Source: an uncultured Collinsella sp. (lineage in GTDB: Bacteria; Actinomycetota; Coriobacteriia; Coriobacteriales; Coriobacteriaceae). From it: a stretch of 64,000 nucleotides of DNA. The notes under the pieces are model-generated. The model was not told the DNA's origin and did no database searches. It saw nothing but the letters and a program-made list of their open reading frames with translations. Position numbers and translations under genes: made by a program. Of the stretch, positions 15,579 through 24,418 are shown one piece after another. The DNA lies in NCBI GenBank assembly GCA_900762355.1, contig CAAFGE010000043.1, positions 62,001-126,000 on the forward strand, given 5' to 3'. The first letter of the stretch is position 1. Each line of letters opens with the position of its first letter.

Positions 15579-15887
15579 TTGGCTACCCAGAAGATCCGCA
15601 TTCGCCTCAAGGGCTATGATCACGAGGTCGTCGATCAGTCCGCGAAGCTCATCGTCGAGACCGCTCAGAAGACCGGCGCTCGCGTTTCCGGTCCTGTCCC
15701 CCTGCCCACCGAGCGCAACCTGTACACGGTTATCCGCTCGCCGCACGTGAACAAGGACTCCCGTGAGCAGTTCGAGATGCGCACCCACAAGCGCCTCATC
15801 GACATCCTCGACCCCACCTCGGGCACCGTTGATTCGCTCATGCGTCTCGACCTCCCCGCTGGCGTCGACATCGACATCAAGCTCTAA
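15579..15887 (+). CDS. rpsJ: 30S ribosomal protein S10
   Basis: A 102-residue S10 (start ATQKIRIRLKGYDHEV, end PAGVDIDIKL), a 30S head protein and NusE partner in antitermination. The start is TTG at 15579, with TTGGAGG seven bases upstream. In most bacteria S10 heads the rplC operon, but here a terminator follows and rplC is about 14 kb away. Confidence 0.96.
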   Translation: MATQKIRIRLKGYDHEVVDQSAKLIVETAQKTGARVSGPVPLPTERNLYTVIRSPHVNKDSREQFEMRTHKRLIDILDPTSGTVDSLMRLDLPAGVDIDIKL

Positions 15888-15911
15888 GCGAAATCGCTCA
15901 TAGCTTAAAGA

Positions 15912-15944
15912 GCCCCGCTGCCATTACGGTAGCGGGGCCCTTTT
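15912..15944 (+). terminator. Rho-independent terminator after rpsJ
   Basis: GCCCCGCTGCC pairs with GGTAGCGGGGC around ATTAC, then CCTTTT. It ends the rpsL-rpsJ transcript. Confidence 0.88.
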
Positions 15945-16003
15945 GTTTTGCATGATGGGTTTGGATCGCCGGGTAAGGCTGCCGAGCGGCTGGCTGTGGC
16001 GAC

Positions 16004-16780
16004 CTACTCACTCAAGGGGCGCAATGACGCTTCCTCAAAATGGAAGGATCGCAAGCCGTCTTCTGTTTCGATGCACGCACGACCAAAGCCATCGACCGTT
16101 TTAAAGATGCCTCGCGCCAGCTCGTCACCGGCAGGGGAGCGGGCGATAACGTGCTTTCCAATCCAATTGAGGTGAGCGACATATTCGCCGTGGACGGGCG
16201 CGAGCGGTCCGGTGTTTTCTTCCATGGCGTTGAGGCGTTCTGCCCAGGCATCTATAGCGTCTATAACTGCGTGATAGACCTCATCGAGGAGCATGTCGAC
16301 AGCTGGAACGTTCTCGTTAAGGTCCGAGAGACCGATTGCCGGCAGGCCGCCATCGGGCACCTCTTGGGGCGCATAGTTCACATTCACACCAATGCCACAG
16401 ACGGCGAAAGGTTTGCCTTCGTTATCGCGTGCGGCCTCGACCAGAATGCCGCCGAGTTTGCGTCCACGCGCGACCAGGTCGTTGGGCCATTTGAGGCCAA
16501 TCTCGTTTGCAAGACCCTGTTTTTCGAGCGCCTCGAGCACCGCTAGGCCGCTGACGGCAGCAAGACCAGAGTGCTTCGCAGGATTAACGCATGGACGCAG
16601 GACAATCGAAAGCAATAGGTTGCCGGCGGTTGAATCCCACTTGTGGCCGCGCCGGCCGCGTCCTGCTGTCTGAGCCCGGGCGGCAAGTCCTGTGCCGTGC
16701 GGCGCTCCCTGTTTTCCTGCTTCGAGCAGGTCATCGTTGGTCGATCCGGTTACGTCGACTATCGTTAATTTGGCATCCAT
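16004..16780 (-). CDS. birA: Biotin-[acetyl-CoA carboxylase] ligase
   Basis: A 258-residue ligase that attaches biotin to the AccB lysine via biotinyl-AMP. The biotin/ATP-binding motif is the family's GRGRRGHKW, followed by LKWPNDL. The catalytic domain is followed by a short C-terminal SH3-like domain. It starts at ATG 16780, behind GGAGGT. The N-terminus begins directly with the catalytic domain (STNDDL), so there is no DNA-binding domain and it cannot be a BirA repressor. It is divergent from the fatty-acid operon that encodes its substrate AccB. Confidence 0.93.
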   Translation of the reverse strand: MDAKLTIVDVTGSTNDDLLEAGKQGAPHGTGLAARAQTAGRGRRGHKWDSTAGNLLLSIVLRPCVNPAKHSGLAAVSGLAVLEALEKQGLANEIGLKWPNDLVARGRKLGGILVEAARDNEGKPFAVCGIGVNVNYAPQEVPDGGLPAIGLSDLNENVPAVDMLLDEVYHAVIDAIDAWAERLNAMEENTGPLAPVHGEYVAHLNWIGKHVIARSPAGDELARGIFKTVDGFGRACIETEDGLRSFHFEEASLRPLSE

Positions 16781-16872
16781 AACGGCTGCTACCTCCTTAA
16801 TGAATAAGTGAATAACGCAATGGTGTCGAGAGAGACACAATGTGAAGCCTTTGTCGCATTTGGACAATTTAA

Positions 16873-16889
16873 TGTTAACACGTTAACAA
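16873..16889. promoter_or_regulatory. Operator-like palindrome 1 before fabH
   Basis: TGTTAACACGTTAACAA, a near-perfect palindrome. It overlaps TTAACA (16883-16888), a possible -35 for a -10-like TATCCT at 16904-16909, although the 15-base spacer is short. It is a good candidate site for a fatty-acid repressor whose gene is not in the window. Confidence 0.55.
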
Positions 16890-16920
16890 CGACTGAAATG
16901 CGCTATCCTCTCTTGGTCGA

Positions 16921-16937
16921 TGTAAACACGTCAACAA
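16921..16937. promoter_or_regulatory. Operator-like palindrome 2 before fabH
   Basis: TGTAAACACGTCAACAA matches the upstream site at 15 of 17 positions, centred 48 bases away. It lies between the putative -10 and the fabH ribosome-binding site. Two related sites flanking a promoter suggest repression. Confidence 0.5.
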
Positions 16938-16954
16938 CTCAAAGGAGGTTAGTG

Positions 16955-17914
16955 ATGGGTTTCACGATTCTTGGAACAGGCTCGGCGCTTCCTAAGCGCA
17001 GTGTTTCCAATGACGAGCTGTCCGAGTTCCTCGATACCTCGGATGAGTGGATTTTTACCCGCACAGGTATTAAGAGTCGCCACGTCTGCACCACCGAGTC
17101 ACTTGACGACCTTGCCGTAGCGGCGAGCGAGCGGGCACTTCAGGTGTCCGGAATCGACGCGAGCCAGTTGGATCTGATCGTCTGCTCGACGACGACGGGT
17201 GACCACCTTGTTCCCGCCGAGGCGTGTGCCGTTGCTGAGCGACTGGGCGCGACGTGCCCTGCCTTCGATGTCTCGGCTGCCTGCGCCGGCTTCGTATTTG
17301 CGCTCGATGTTGCCGAGGGCTATATCGCCCGAGGACGAGCCAAGCATGTGCTTGTCGTTGCCGCCGAGCAGATGACGCGCGCGCTCGACTGGACCGACCG
17401 CGCCACCTGTGTGCTCTTTGGCGATGGGGCAGGCGCCGCGGTGATTGAGGCTGGGGGAGACAGCCCCCTTGCCGTTGAGCTTTCGACGGCGCCCGACGTC
17501 GAGACGTTGTGCGTTCCCGGTCTGGTCGGCACCTCGCCGTTTAAGGCCTCCGCAGATAGCGAGAGCGTGCTGTCCATGAATGGCCGCCGCGTGTTCAAGT
17601 TCGGCGTCAACGCGATTTGCGACACGGTCCATAAGCTTGCGAGCGATGCGGGCATTTCGGTCGAGGACATCGACCATTTTGTATTCCATCAGGCTAACGA
17701 ACGAATCCTGAGTCAGGCGGTCAAGCGCCTCGGTGTGCCAGACAAGCGCGTGGTTCGAACGCTGCGCGAGACCGGCAACATTTCGAGCGCATGCATTCCG
17801 CTTGCCCTCGACCGGCTGGCAAACGCCGGTGCACTTCACACGGGCGACACCATCACCCTCGTTGGATTTGGCGCCGGTCTGGATATAGGTGGCTATCTAC
17901 TTCGTTGGAAGTAG
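16955..17914 (+). CDS. fabH: 3-oxoacyl-ACP synthase III (KAS III)
   Basis: A 319-residue condensing enzyme that starts fatty-acid synthesis by joining acetyl-CoA or another acyl-CoA to malonyl-ACP. The active-site Cys is in AACAGFVFAL, the catalytic His in HQANERIL, and the Asn in TGNISSA. ATG at 16955 is chosen because AAAGGAGG lies six bases upstream; an in-frame extension to 16808 runs through the operator region and is not real. First gene of the fatty-acid operon. Confidence 0.96.
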   Translation: MGFTILGTGSALPKRSVSNDELSEFLDTSDEWIFTRTGIKSRHVCTTESLDDLAVAASERALQVSGIDASQLDLIVCSTTTGDHLVPAEACAVAERLGATCPAFDVSAACAGFVFALDVAEGYIARGRAKHVLVVAAEQMTRALDWTDRATCVLFGDGAGAAVIEAGGDSPLAVELSTAPDVETLCVPGLVGTSPFKASADSESVLSMNGRRVFKFGVNAICDTVHKLASDAGISVEDIDHFVFHQANERILSQAVKRLGVPDKRVVRTLRETGNISSACIPLALDRLANAGALHTGDTITLVGFGAGLDIGGYLLRWK

Positions 17915-17966
17915 TCGCACATAGGAAATAAAAACGCCCCTAGGGCACAAACAAAGGAGAACTACC

Positions 17967-18203
17967 ATGGCAGATCAGAAGACCTTCGAGCGCGTTTGCG
18001 ATGTTATCCGCGAGACCGCCGGTCTTGACGACGTCGAGATGAAGCCCGAGTCCACGCTCGAGGAGATTGGTCTCGACAGTCTGGGCACCGTCGAGATCCT
18101 CGTCGCCGTTGAGGACGAGTTTGGCATCCAGCTCGATACCGAGGAGAACCCCAAGACGGTCGGCGAGTTCGCCGATACGGTCGAGGCGGCATTGGAGAAG
18201 TAG
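17967..18203 (+). CDS. acpP: Acyl carrier protein
   Basis: A 78-residue acidic carrier protein. Ser38 in GLDSLGTVEI is the site for the phosphopantetheine arm that carries growing acyl chains. Length and the four-helix pattern are typical. It starts 52 bases after fabH, behind AAAGGAGA, and ends three bases before fabK. Confidence 0.96.
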   Translation: MADQKTFERVCDVIRETAGLDDVEMKPESTLEEIGLDSLGTVEILVAVEDEFGIQLDTEENPKTVGEFADTVEAALEK

Positions 18204-18205
18204 AG

Positions 18206-19150
18206 ATGCTCAAGACTCCTCTCTGCGATCTGCTCGGCATCGAAAAGCCCGTGTTCCAGGGCGGTATGGCCTGGATCGCCGACGCCTCGCTGGCGTCCGC
18301 AGTGTCCGAGGCGGGCGGCTTAGGGATTATCGCGGCCATGAACGCCGACGCCAACTGGCTGCGCGACCAGATTCATGAGCTGCGCGCCAGGACGGATAAG
18401 CCCTTTGGCGTCAACGTCATGCTCATGAGCCCGTTTGCCGACGAGGTCGCGCGGGTCGTGATTGACGAGCGGGTGCCGGTCGTCGTGACGGGTGCCGGCA
18501 ATCCCACCAAGTACATGAAGGCGTGGAACGAGGCGGGCATCAAGGTCATCCCGGTCGTTGCCTCGGTGGCGCTGGCGCGCCTCGTGGCGCGTCGTGGAGC
18601 CACTGCCGTGGTTGCCGAGGGTACCGAATCAGGCGGCCATATTGGCGAGACCTCGACGATGGCACTGGTGCCGCAGGTTGTCGATGCGGTCGATATTCCC
18701 GTGGTTGCGGCTGGCGGTATCGCTGATGGCCGCGGCGTGGCGGCCGCCTTTATGCTGGGCGCCGCCGGCGTGCAGGTGGGTACGCGCTTTCTGATCGCAG
18801 ATGAGTGCACCGTATCGGAGCAGTACAAGGAGATGGTCCTGAAGGCCAACGACACCTCGACGCGTGCGACCGGCCGCTCGACGGGACACCCGGTGCGTGC
18901 CCTCAAGAGCCCCTTCACCAACGCCTACGCCAAGAGCGAGGCGGCGGGCGTAAGCGTCGAGGAGCTCGGGGCCATGGGCACGGGCGCCCTTCGCAAGGCC
19001 GCCAAGGACGGCAATTACGAAGAGGGCTCGTTTTTGTGTGGACAGATTGCCGGCATGGTCAACGAGCGCCAAAGCGCACGTGAAATCGTTGACGACCTGG
19101 TCGATGGCGCCGAGCACGTCCTGAAGGGTGCGTGCGCATGGGTGGCGTAG
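18206..19150 (+). CDS. fabK: Enoyl-ACP reductase II (FMN-dependent)
   Basis: A 314-residue TIM-barrel flavoprotein of the nitronate monooxygenase/FabK family. It would catalyse the last reduction of each elongation cycle with NAD(P)H and FMN. Signatures are PVFQGGMAWIA near the N-terminus, AEGTESGGHIGE, and the FMN-phosphate loop AAGGIADGRGVAAA. No FabI-type reductase lies in this operon. FabK enzymes are triclosan-insensitive (family knowledge). Being next to acpP and fabD makes FabK far more likely than nitronate monooxygenase. The end overlaps fabD. Confidence 0.93.
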   Translation: MLKTPLCDLLGIEKPVFQGGMAWIADASLASAVSEAGGLGIIAAMNADANWLRDQIHELRARTDKPFGVNVMLMSPFADEVARVVIDERVPVVVTGAGNPTKYMKAWNEAGIKVIPVVASVALARLVARRGATAVVAEGTESGGHIGETSTMALVPQVVDAVDIPVVAAGGIADGRGVAAAFMLGAAGVQVGTRFLIADECTVSEQYKEMVLKANDTSTRATGRSTGHPVRALKSPFTNAYAKSEAAGVSVEELGAMGTGALRKAAKDGNYEEGSFLCGQIAGMVNERQSAREIVDDLVDGAEHVLKGACAWVA

Positions 19151-20064
19151 CGTTTCTGTTTGCCGGCCAGGGCGCCCAGCACCCCGCGATGGGCGTCGAC
19201 CTGATCGAGGCATCGCCGGCGGCCGCCGAGGTGTTCGCCATTGCCGACGAGGTGCGCCCGGGGACCAGTGAGCAGTGCCGAAGCGCCTCCAAGGAGGAGC
19301 TCTCGCAGACCGAGAACACGCAGCCGTGCGTGTTCGTTCACGATCTGGCAGCGGCTGCCGCCCTGCGTGAGCGCGGCGTGGTACCTGCCGCCTGTGCGGG
19401 TTTTTCGCTTGGCGAGATCGCCGCGCTCACCTTTGCGGGGGCGTTCGATACGCGAGCGGGCTTTGAGCTCGTGTGCGAGCGCGCGACGCTGATGGCCGCG
19501 GCTGCCGAGCGCCATCCGGGCGGCATGCGCGCCGTCATCAAGCTCGATGCGGCGCAAGTCGAGAACCTGGCAAAACAGGCCGGCGAGGACTGCTGGCCGG
19601 TCAACTACAACAGTCCCCAGCAGACGGTTGTGGCCGGAGCGCCCGATGCGCTGCAGACCCTCGACGTCCTAGTAAAAGAGGCTGGCGGCCGCGCCATGAA
19701 GGTCGCGGTGTCGGGTGCATTTCATAGCCCCTATATGGCCGAGGCGGCCTGTGGCCTTGCCGCATATATTGAGGCCGGTCACGCGCCGTCCCCGTTGCTC
19801 ATTCCTGTTTTGGCAAATATGACAGCGGCGCCCTATCCGGCGGACCCCCAGACGGCATCGGAGGTGCTGGCCAACCAGGTGAGTCATGCCGTGCGCTGGG
19901 TCGACACGCTGCATGCTCTGCAGGATCAAGGCATCGACACGTTTATTGAGGTCGGCCCCGGCAAAACGCTGTCGGGCCTGGTCAAGCGTACGCTGAGCGA
20001 CGTTCGTGTGTATTCGTGCGAAACGGTCGAGCAGGTCGCAGCTATTGCCGACGAGCTCGCATAG
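19138..20064 (+). CDS. fabD: Malonyl-CoA:ACP transacylase
   Basis: A 308-residue acyltransferase that loads malonyl groups onto ACP. The nucleophile Ser is in GFSLGEIAAL (the family GHSLGE motif with Phe for His), preceded by FAGQGAQ near the N-terminus; the catalytic His is in GAFHSPYM. ATG 19138 overlaps the last 13 bases of fabK. An upstream in-frame GTG at 19132 sits too close to the ribosome-binding AAGGG. Confidence 0.95.
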   Translation: MGGVAFLFAGQGAQHPAMGVDLIEASPAAAEVFAIADEVRPGTSEQCRSASKEELSQTENTQPCVFVHDLAAAAALRERGVVPAACAGFSLGEIAALTFAGAFDTRAGFELVCERATLMAAAAERHPGGMRAVIKLDAAQVENLAKQAGEDCWPVNYNSPQQTVVAGAPDALQTLDVLVKEAGGRAMKVAVSGAFHSPYMAEAACGLAAYIEAGHAPSPLLIPVLANMTAAPYPADPQTASEVLANQVSHAVRWVDTLHALQDQGIDTFIEVGPGKTLSGLVKRTLSDVRVYSCETVEQVAAIADELA

Positions 20065-20094
20065 TTCACAGGGCTGTAACCCGAAAGGAATGAC

Positions 20095-20868
20095 ATGGGC
20101 AACTTGAACAACGGCGCGCTCGAGCGCAACGACTCACGTCGCGTGGCGCTTGTCACGGGCGGCTCGCGCGGCATCGGTCGCGCTTGTGCCGTGGGCCTGG
20201 CGGAGGACGGCTTTGATATCGCCGTCGTCTATGCCGGTAGCGCAGATGCGGCGCGCGAGACGTGCGAAGCCTGTGAGGCGGCTGGCGCCACGGCGCGCGC
20301 ATATCAATGTGACGTGGCCGACCCCGCCGCCGTCAACACTTGCGTGGAGACGGTCCTCAACGACTTTGGCTCCATTTGGGCGCTCGTCAACAACGCTGGC
20401 ATCACCCGCGATGGCCTACTCATGCGCATGGGCGATGATGCCTTCGACCGCGTGCTCGATGTCAATCTTAAAGGAACGTTCAATACGATGCGCGCGCTCA
20501 CCAAGACCTTTATGCGCCAGCGCGGCGGTTGCGTCGTCAACATGAGCTCGGTCGTGGGCCTGATGGGCAATGCAGGGCAAGCCAACTACGCTGCCTCCAA
20601 GGCGGGCGTGATCGGTCTGACCAAGGCAGTTGCGCGCGAGCTTGCGCCCCGCGGCGTACGAGTGAACGCGGTCGCCCCCGGGTTTGTCGAGACGGATATG
20701 ACGGCAAAGCTATCGGATAAGGTGCGTGCGGCGTGTGAGGAGCAGATTCCCCTAAAGCGTATGGCGCAGCCCGAAGAGGTGGCCGGTGTGGTGCGCTTTT
20801 TAGCGAGCGATGCGGCTGCTTACATTACGGGCGAAGTCATACGCGTCGACGGCGGAATGGCGATGTAG
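20095..20868 (+). CDS. fabG: 3-oxoacyl-ACP reductase
   Basis: A 257-residue short-chain dehydrogenase. The NADPH-binding motif is TGGSRGIGRA, then NNAG, catalytic Ser in NMSSVVG, and the YAASK catalytic Tyr/Lys pair. It reduces beta-ketoacyl-ACP during elongation. The N-terminus carries about 14 extra residues before the Rossmann fold. ATG at 20095 follows GAAAGGA. Confidence 0.95.
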   Translation: MGNLNNGALERNDSRRVALVTGGSRGIGRACAVGLAEDGFDIAVVYAGSADAARETCEACEAAGATARAYQCDVADPAAVNTCVETVLNDFGSIWALVNNAGITRDGLLMRMGDDAFDRVLDVNLKGTFNTMRALTKTFMRQRGGCVVNMSSVVGLMGNAGQANYAASKAGVIGLTKAVARELAPRGVRVNAVAPGFVETDMTAKLSDKVRAACEEQIPLKRMAQPEEVAGVVRFLASDAAAYITGEVIRVDGGMAM

Positions 20869-20907
20869 AAACCAGGGCCGAAGAACGGCTTGGATGAGGA
20901 GACCATG

Positions 20908-22155
20908 ATGGAACAGAGAGTTGCAATCACCGGCATCGGCGCCGTATCGCCGCTCGGCAACACCGCGCTTGCCACCTGGGCGGCCATGTGCGCCGGCACG
21001 TGCGGCATCGGCCCGATCACGCACTTCGATACCGATGCGTTTACCGTCAAGGTGGCGGCCGAGGTCAAGGGCTTTGACGGCAACGAGTACTTTGGCAAGC
21101 GTGACGCCAAGCACCTGGACCCCTGCGTTCAGTTTGCACTGGCGGCTTCGGACGAGGCCATGCACGATGCAGGCTTTGATATCGAAGGCGCCGTCGATCG
21201 CGAGCGCCTGGGCGTCTACGTGGGCTCGGGTGTGGGCGGCATGCAGACACTCGTCGACAACGTCCATACGATTGCCGACCGTGGGCCCCGCCGCGCATCG
21301 CCCTATATGATCGCGATGATGATCCCCAACATGGCATCGGGCAATATCGCAATCCGCCACAAGGCAAAGGGCCCGACCCTGCCCGTGGTGACCGCGTGCG
21401 CAACCTCGGCCCATGCGGTGGGCGAGGCGTTCCGCGCCATCAAGCACGGCTATGCCGACGCGATTCTCGCGGGCGGCGCCGAGGCGGCCATTATCCCCGA
21501 TGCCGTTGCGGGCTTTACGTCCTGCCGCGCATTGACCACCAACCCCGATCCCGCGACGGCTTGCCGCCCGTTCGATGCAGACCGCGACGGCTTTGTGATG
21601 GGCGAGGGCGCCTGCGTGCTCGTGCTCGAGAGCATGGAACATGCGCAGGCGCGCGGTGCGCACATTTATGCCGAGGTCGTGGGCTACGGCAACACCGATG
21701 ATGCCTATCACATCACGAGCCCTGATCCCGAGGCTGCTGGCATTGCCCGCGCGATATCGCTGGCGGTGACCGAGGGCGACGTCAAGCCTTCCGAGGGCCT
21801 CTACATCAACGCCCACGGCACTTCGACTAAACTCAACGATTCGTCCGAGACGGCGGGCATTAAGCGTGCGCTCGGCGAGGACGCGGCGCGCGCCGCGCAC
21901 GTCTCGTCGACTAAGTCGATGACCGGCCACATGATCGGTGCCACGGGTGCCATCGAGGCCATGGCCTGCGCCATGGCGCTCGAGCAGGGCGTGGTGCCGC
22001 CGACCATTAACTACCACACGCCCGATCCCGCCTGCGATCTTGACTACACGCCCAATCGCGCGGTTCGCGCCGACCTTACCTGGGCGCTTTCGACCAACCT
22101 GGGCTTTGGCGGACACAACGCCGCCATCGCGCTGCGTAGATATACGAGGAGCTAG
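20908..22155 (+). CDS. fabF: 3-oxoacyl-ACP synthase II (KAS II)
   Basis: A 415-residue elongation condensing enzyme. The active-site Cys is in VTACATSAHAVG, and the two catalytic His are in NAHGTSTKLND and TGHMIGATG. Two adjacent ATGs (20905, 20908) are possible; the second has better spacing to GAGGAG at 20896-20901. It follows fabG by 39 bases and ends three bases before accB. Confidence 0.95.
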   Translation: MEQRVAITGIGAVSPLGNTALATWAAMCAGTCGIGPITHFDTDAFTVKVAAEVKGFDGNEYFGKRDAKHLDPCVQFALAASDEAMHDAGFDIEGAVDRERLGVYVGSGVGGMQTLVDNVHTIADRGPRRASPYMIAMMIPNMASGNIAIRHKAKGPTLPVVTACATSAHAVGEAFRAIKHGYADAILAGGAEAAIIPDAVAGFTSCRALTTNPDPATACRPFDADRDGFVMGEGACVLVLESMEHAQARGAHIYAEVVGYGNTDDAYHITSPDPEAAGIARAISLAVTEGDVKPSEGLYINAHGTSTKLNDSSETAGIKRALGEDAARAAHVSSTKSMTGHMIGATGAIEAMACAMALEQGVVPPTINYHTPDPACDLDYTPNRAVRADLTWALSTNLGFGGHNAAIALRRYTRS

Positions 22156-22158
22156 AGC

Positions 22159-22632
22159 ATGGATTCCAAAAGACTTGCCGAGATAGCCGATGTTATGGAG
22201 GACCGCGGCCTCACGCGCGTACGCGTTGAGGAGCCCGATGGCACCGCGGTCGAACTCGAGCGCGCGAGCGCCGCACAGCCGGTTGCCGTGCCCATGCCCA
22301 TGCCGAGCGCTATGGCCGCTCCAGTTGCAGCTCCCACAGTCGCGCCTGCCGCACCGGAGCCCGCCGCGCAGACACCTGCCGCCGCACCGGAGCCCAAGGG
22401 CACCGAGGTGACCGCTCCCATGGTCGGCGTTTTCTATGCTGCCCCGGCGCCGGGCGACGAGCCGTTTGTGCACGTGGGCTCTAAGGTCAAGGCCGGCGAG
22501 ACCCTTTGCATCATCGAGGCCATGAAGGTTCTCAACGAGGTGACAGCAGAGGCGGATGGCGAGGTGCTCGAGATCTGCGTGGCCGACGGCGACCTCGTGG
22601 AGTTTGGCAGCTGCCTCATGAGGATCGGATAG
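22159..22632 (+). CDS. accB: Biotin carboxyl carrier protein of acetyl-CoA carboxylase
   Basis: A 157-residue BCCP. It has an N-terminal region, a flexible Ala/Pro-rich linker at about residues 35-80, and a C-terminal biotinyl domain with the biotin-accepting Lys in EAMKVLNEV. It carries the carboxybiotin arm between AccC and AccDA. It is the substrate of the divergently encoded BirA. Confidence 0.96.
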   Translation: MDSKRLAEIADVMEDRGLTRVRVEEPDGTAVELERASAAQPVAVPMPMPSAMAAPVAAPTVAPAAPEPAAQTPAAAPEPKGTEVTAPMVGVFYAAPAPGDEPFVHVGSKVKAGETLCIIEAMKVLNEVTAEADGEVLEICVADGDLVEFGSCLMRIG

Positions 22633-22641
22633 GTGATATCC

Positions 22642-23064
22642 ATGAACAAAGAAGAGCTCAAGAAGCTGTTACCGCATCGCGAGCCGATGCTTTTGCTCGA
22701 CGAAGCCGAGCTGGTGGGCGACGAGGCCCACGGCAAGATCACGATCACGGGCGACGAGTACTTTTTGCAGGGGCATTTTCCGGGAAACCCGGTGGTCCCC
22801 GGCGTGATTCAGTGCGAGATGCTCGCCCAAAACTGTTGCGTGCTGCTGATGGGTGACGAGGAAGCGCGCGGCGCGACGCCGTTCTACACGAGTCTGGACA
22901 AGGTGCGCTTTAAGCGTCCGGTGCGCCCGGGCGACACGGTTGATCTGGTGTGCACCATCACGCGTGCGCGCGGGTCGTTCCGGTTTGCGACGGGCACCGC
23001 GAGCGTCAACGGCGAGGTGTGTTGCCGCGCCGATATGTCTTTTGCACTCATGCACGAAAGTTAA
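22642..23064 (+). CDS. fabZ: 3-hydroxyacyl-ACP dehydratase
   Basis: A 140-residue hot-dog-fold dehydratase. The catalytic His is in GHFPGNPVVPG and the catalytic Glu follows in QCEMLAQ. It converts 3-hydroxyacyl-ACP to trans-2-enoyl-ACP. ATG at 22642 is chosen because the family begins near LLPHREPMLLLD and AGGTGAT lies upstream; an in-frame GTG at 22633 would lie inside that site. Confidence 0.94.
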   Translation: MNKEELKKLLPHREPMLLLDEAELVGDEAHGKITITGDEYFLQGHFPGNPVVPGVIQCEMLAQNCCVLLMGDEEARGATPFYTSLDKVRFKRPVRPGDTVDLVCTITRARGSFRFATGTASVNGEVCCRADMSFALMHES

Positions 23065-23074
23065 GGAAGGCTTC

Positions 23075-24418
23075 ATGTTCGACAAAGTGCTCATCGCCAA
23101 CCGCGGCGAAGTCGCGGTCCGTGTTATCCGCGCGTGCCGCGATATGGGCATCAAGACCGTCGCCGTCTACTCCACGGCCGATGCGGACGCGCTACACGTG
23201 CAGCTTGCCGACGAGGCGTATTGCATCGGCGGCCCGCGTCTTGCCGAGAGCTACCTCAACGACGATGCCGTGCTCACCTGTGCCGTAAAGTCAGGAGCTA
23301 AGGCAATTCATCCCGGCTATGGCTTTTTCTCCGAGAAGGCGAGCTTCGTGCGCGACTGCGACAAGTATGGCCTGGCGTTTGTCGGTCCTTCGGCCGAGGT
23401 GATCGACAGCATGGGCGACAAGGACGCCGCGCGTCGAACGGCTGCCGCGGCGGGCGTGCCCATCGTGCCGGGCTGCGATTTGCTCAAAAGCCCCGAGGAG
23501 GCGACGGCCGAGGCCGAGCGCATTGGCTGCCCCGTGCTCATTAAGGCGCGTGCGGGCGGTGGCGGTCGTGGCATTCGCAAGGTCGAGCGCGTGGAAGATG
23601 CGGCAAAGGCGTTCATCGAGGCGCGTGCCGAGGGCGAGGCCGTTTTTGGCGATGGCGAGTGCTACATGGAGAAGTTCGTCGCGCCGGCGCACCACGTTGA
23701 GGTGCAGATTATGGCCGATAAGCAGGGCCATGTGTTTTCGCTCGGCGAGCGTGAGTGCTCGGTGCAGCGCCGCAACCAAAAGCTGATCGAGGAGAGCCCC
23801 GCGCCGTGCCTCGACGGACACGACGACATTCGTGCCCGTATGCACAAGGCGGCGCGTGACCTGGCTCGTGCCGTTGGCTATGAGGGCGCCGGTACCATCG
23901 AGTTCCTGTATTCGGACGACGGCAATTTCTACTTTATGGAAATGAACACGCGCTTGCAGGTGGAGCATCCGGTTACGGAGTTTGTGACCGATACCGACCT
24001 GGTCAAGTGGCAGCTGCGCGTGGCAGCCGGCCAACCTCTGCCCTTTGAGCAGGAGGACGTTCCGGTCCGAAACCACGCCATGGAGTGCCGCATCAATGCC
24101 GAAACGCCGGATTTTCTGCCGTCATGCGGAACGGTCACCGCGTTGCGTGTGCCGTGTGGTCCGCGCGTGCGCTGGGATTCCGCCATGTTTACCGGTGCGA
24201 AAGTTCCGCCGTACTACGACTCCATGCTTGGCAAGCTCATCGTGTGTGCGCCCACGCGTGACGGCGCCATTCGCAAGATGCGCTCGGCCCTGGGCGAGCT
24301 CGTGATTGAGGGCGTGAGCGAAAACAGCGAGCTTCAGCTCGACGTGCTGGCAAACGACGAGTTCTTGTCGGGCATGTATCACACCGATCTGATGGGGCAT
24401 CTCTATGCTGATGAATAG
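23075..24418 (+). CDS. accC: Biotin carboxylase subunit of acetyl-CoA carboxylase
   Basis: A 447-residue ATP-grasp enzyme that carboxylates biotin on AccB. The N-terminal fold starts MFDKVLIANRGEVAVRVIRA; the ATP loop is KARAGGGGRGIRKV; the catalytic segment is FMEMNTRLQVEHPVTE. ATG at 23075 follows AAGGAAGG; a longer frame upstream is read from within fabZ and is spurious. The last codons overlap accDA by 14 bases. Confidence 0.96.
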   Translation: MFDKVLIANRGEVAVRVIRACRDMGIKTVAVYSTADADALHVQLADEAYCIGGPRLAESYLNDDAVLTCAVKSGAKAIHPGYGFFSEKASFVRDCDKYGLAFVGPSAEVIDSMGDKDAARRTAAAAGVPIVPGCDLLKSPEEATAEAERIGCPVLIKARAGGGGRGIRKVERVEDAAKAFIEARAEGEAVFGDGECYMEKFVAPAHHVEVQIMADKQGHVFSLGERECSVQRRNQKLIEESPAPCLDGHDDIRARMHKAARDLARAVGYEGAGTIEFLYSDDGNFYFMEMNTRLQVEHPVTEFVTDTDLVKWQLRVAAGQPLPFEQEDVPVRNHAMECRINAETPDFLPSCGTVTALRVPCGPRVRWDSAMFTGAKVPPYYDSMLGKLIVCAPTRDGAIRKMRSALGELVIEGVSENSELQLDVLANDEFLSGMYHTDLMGHLYADE

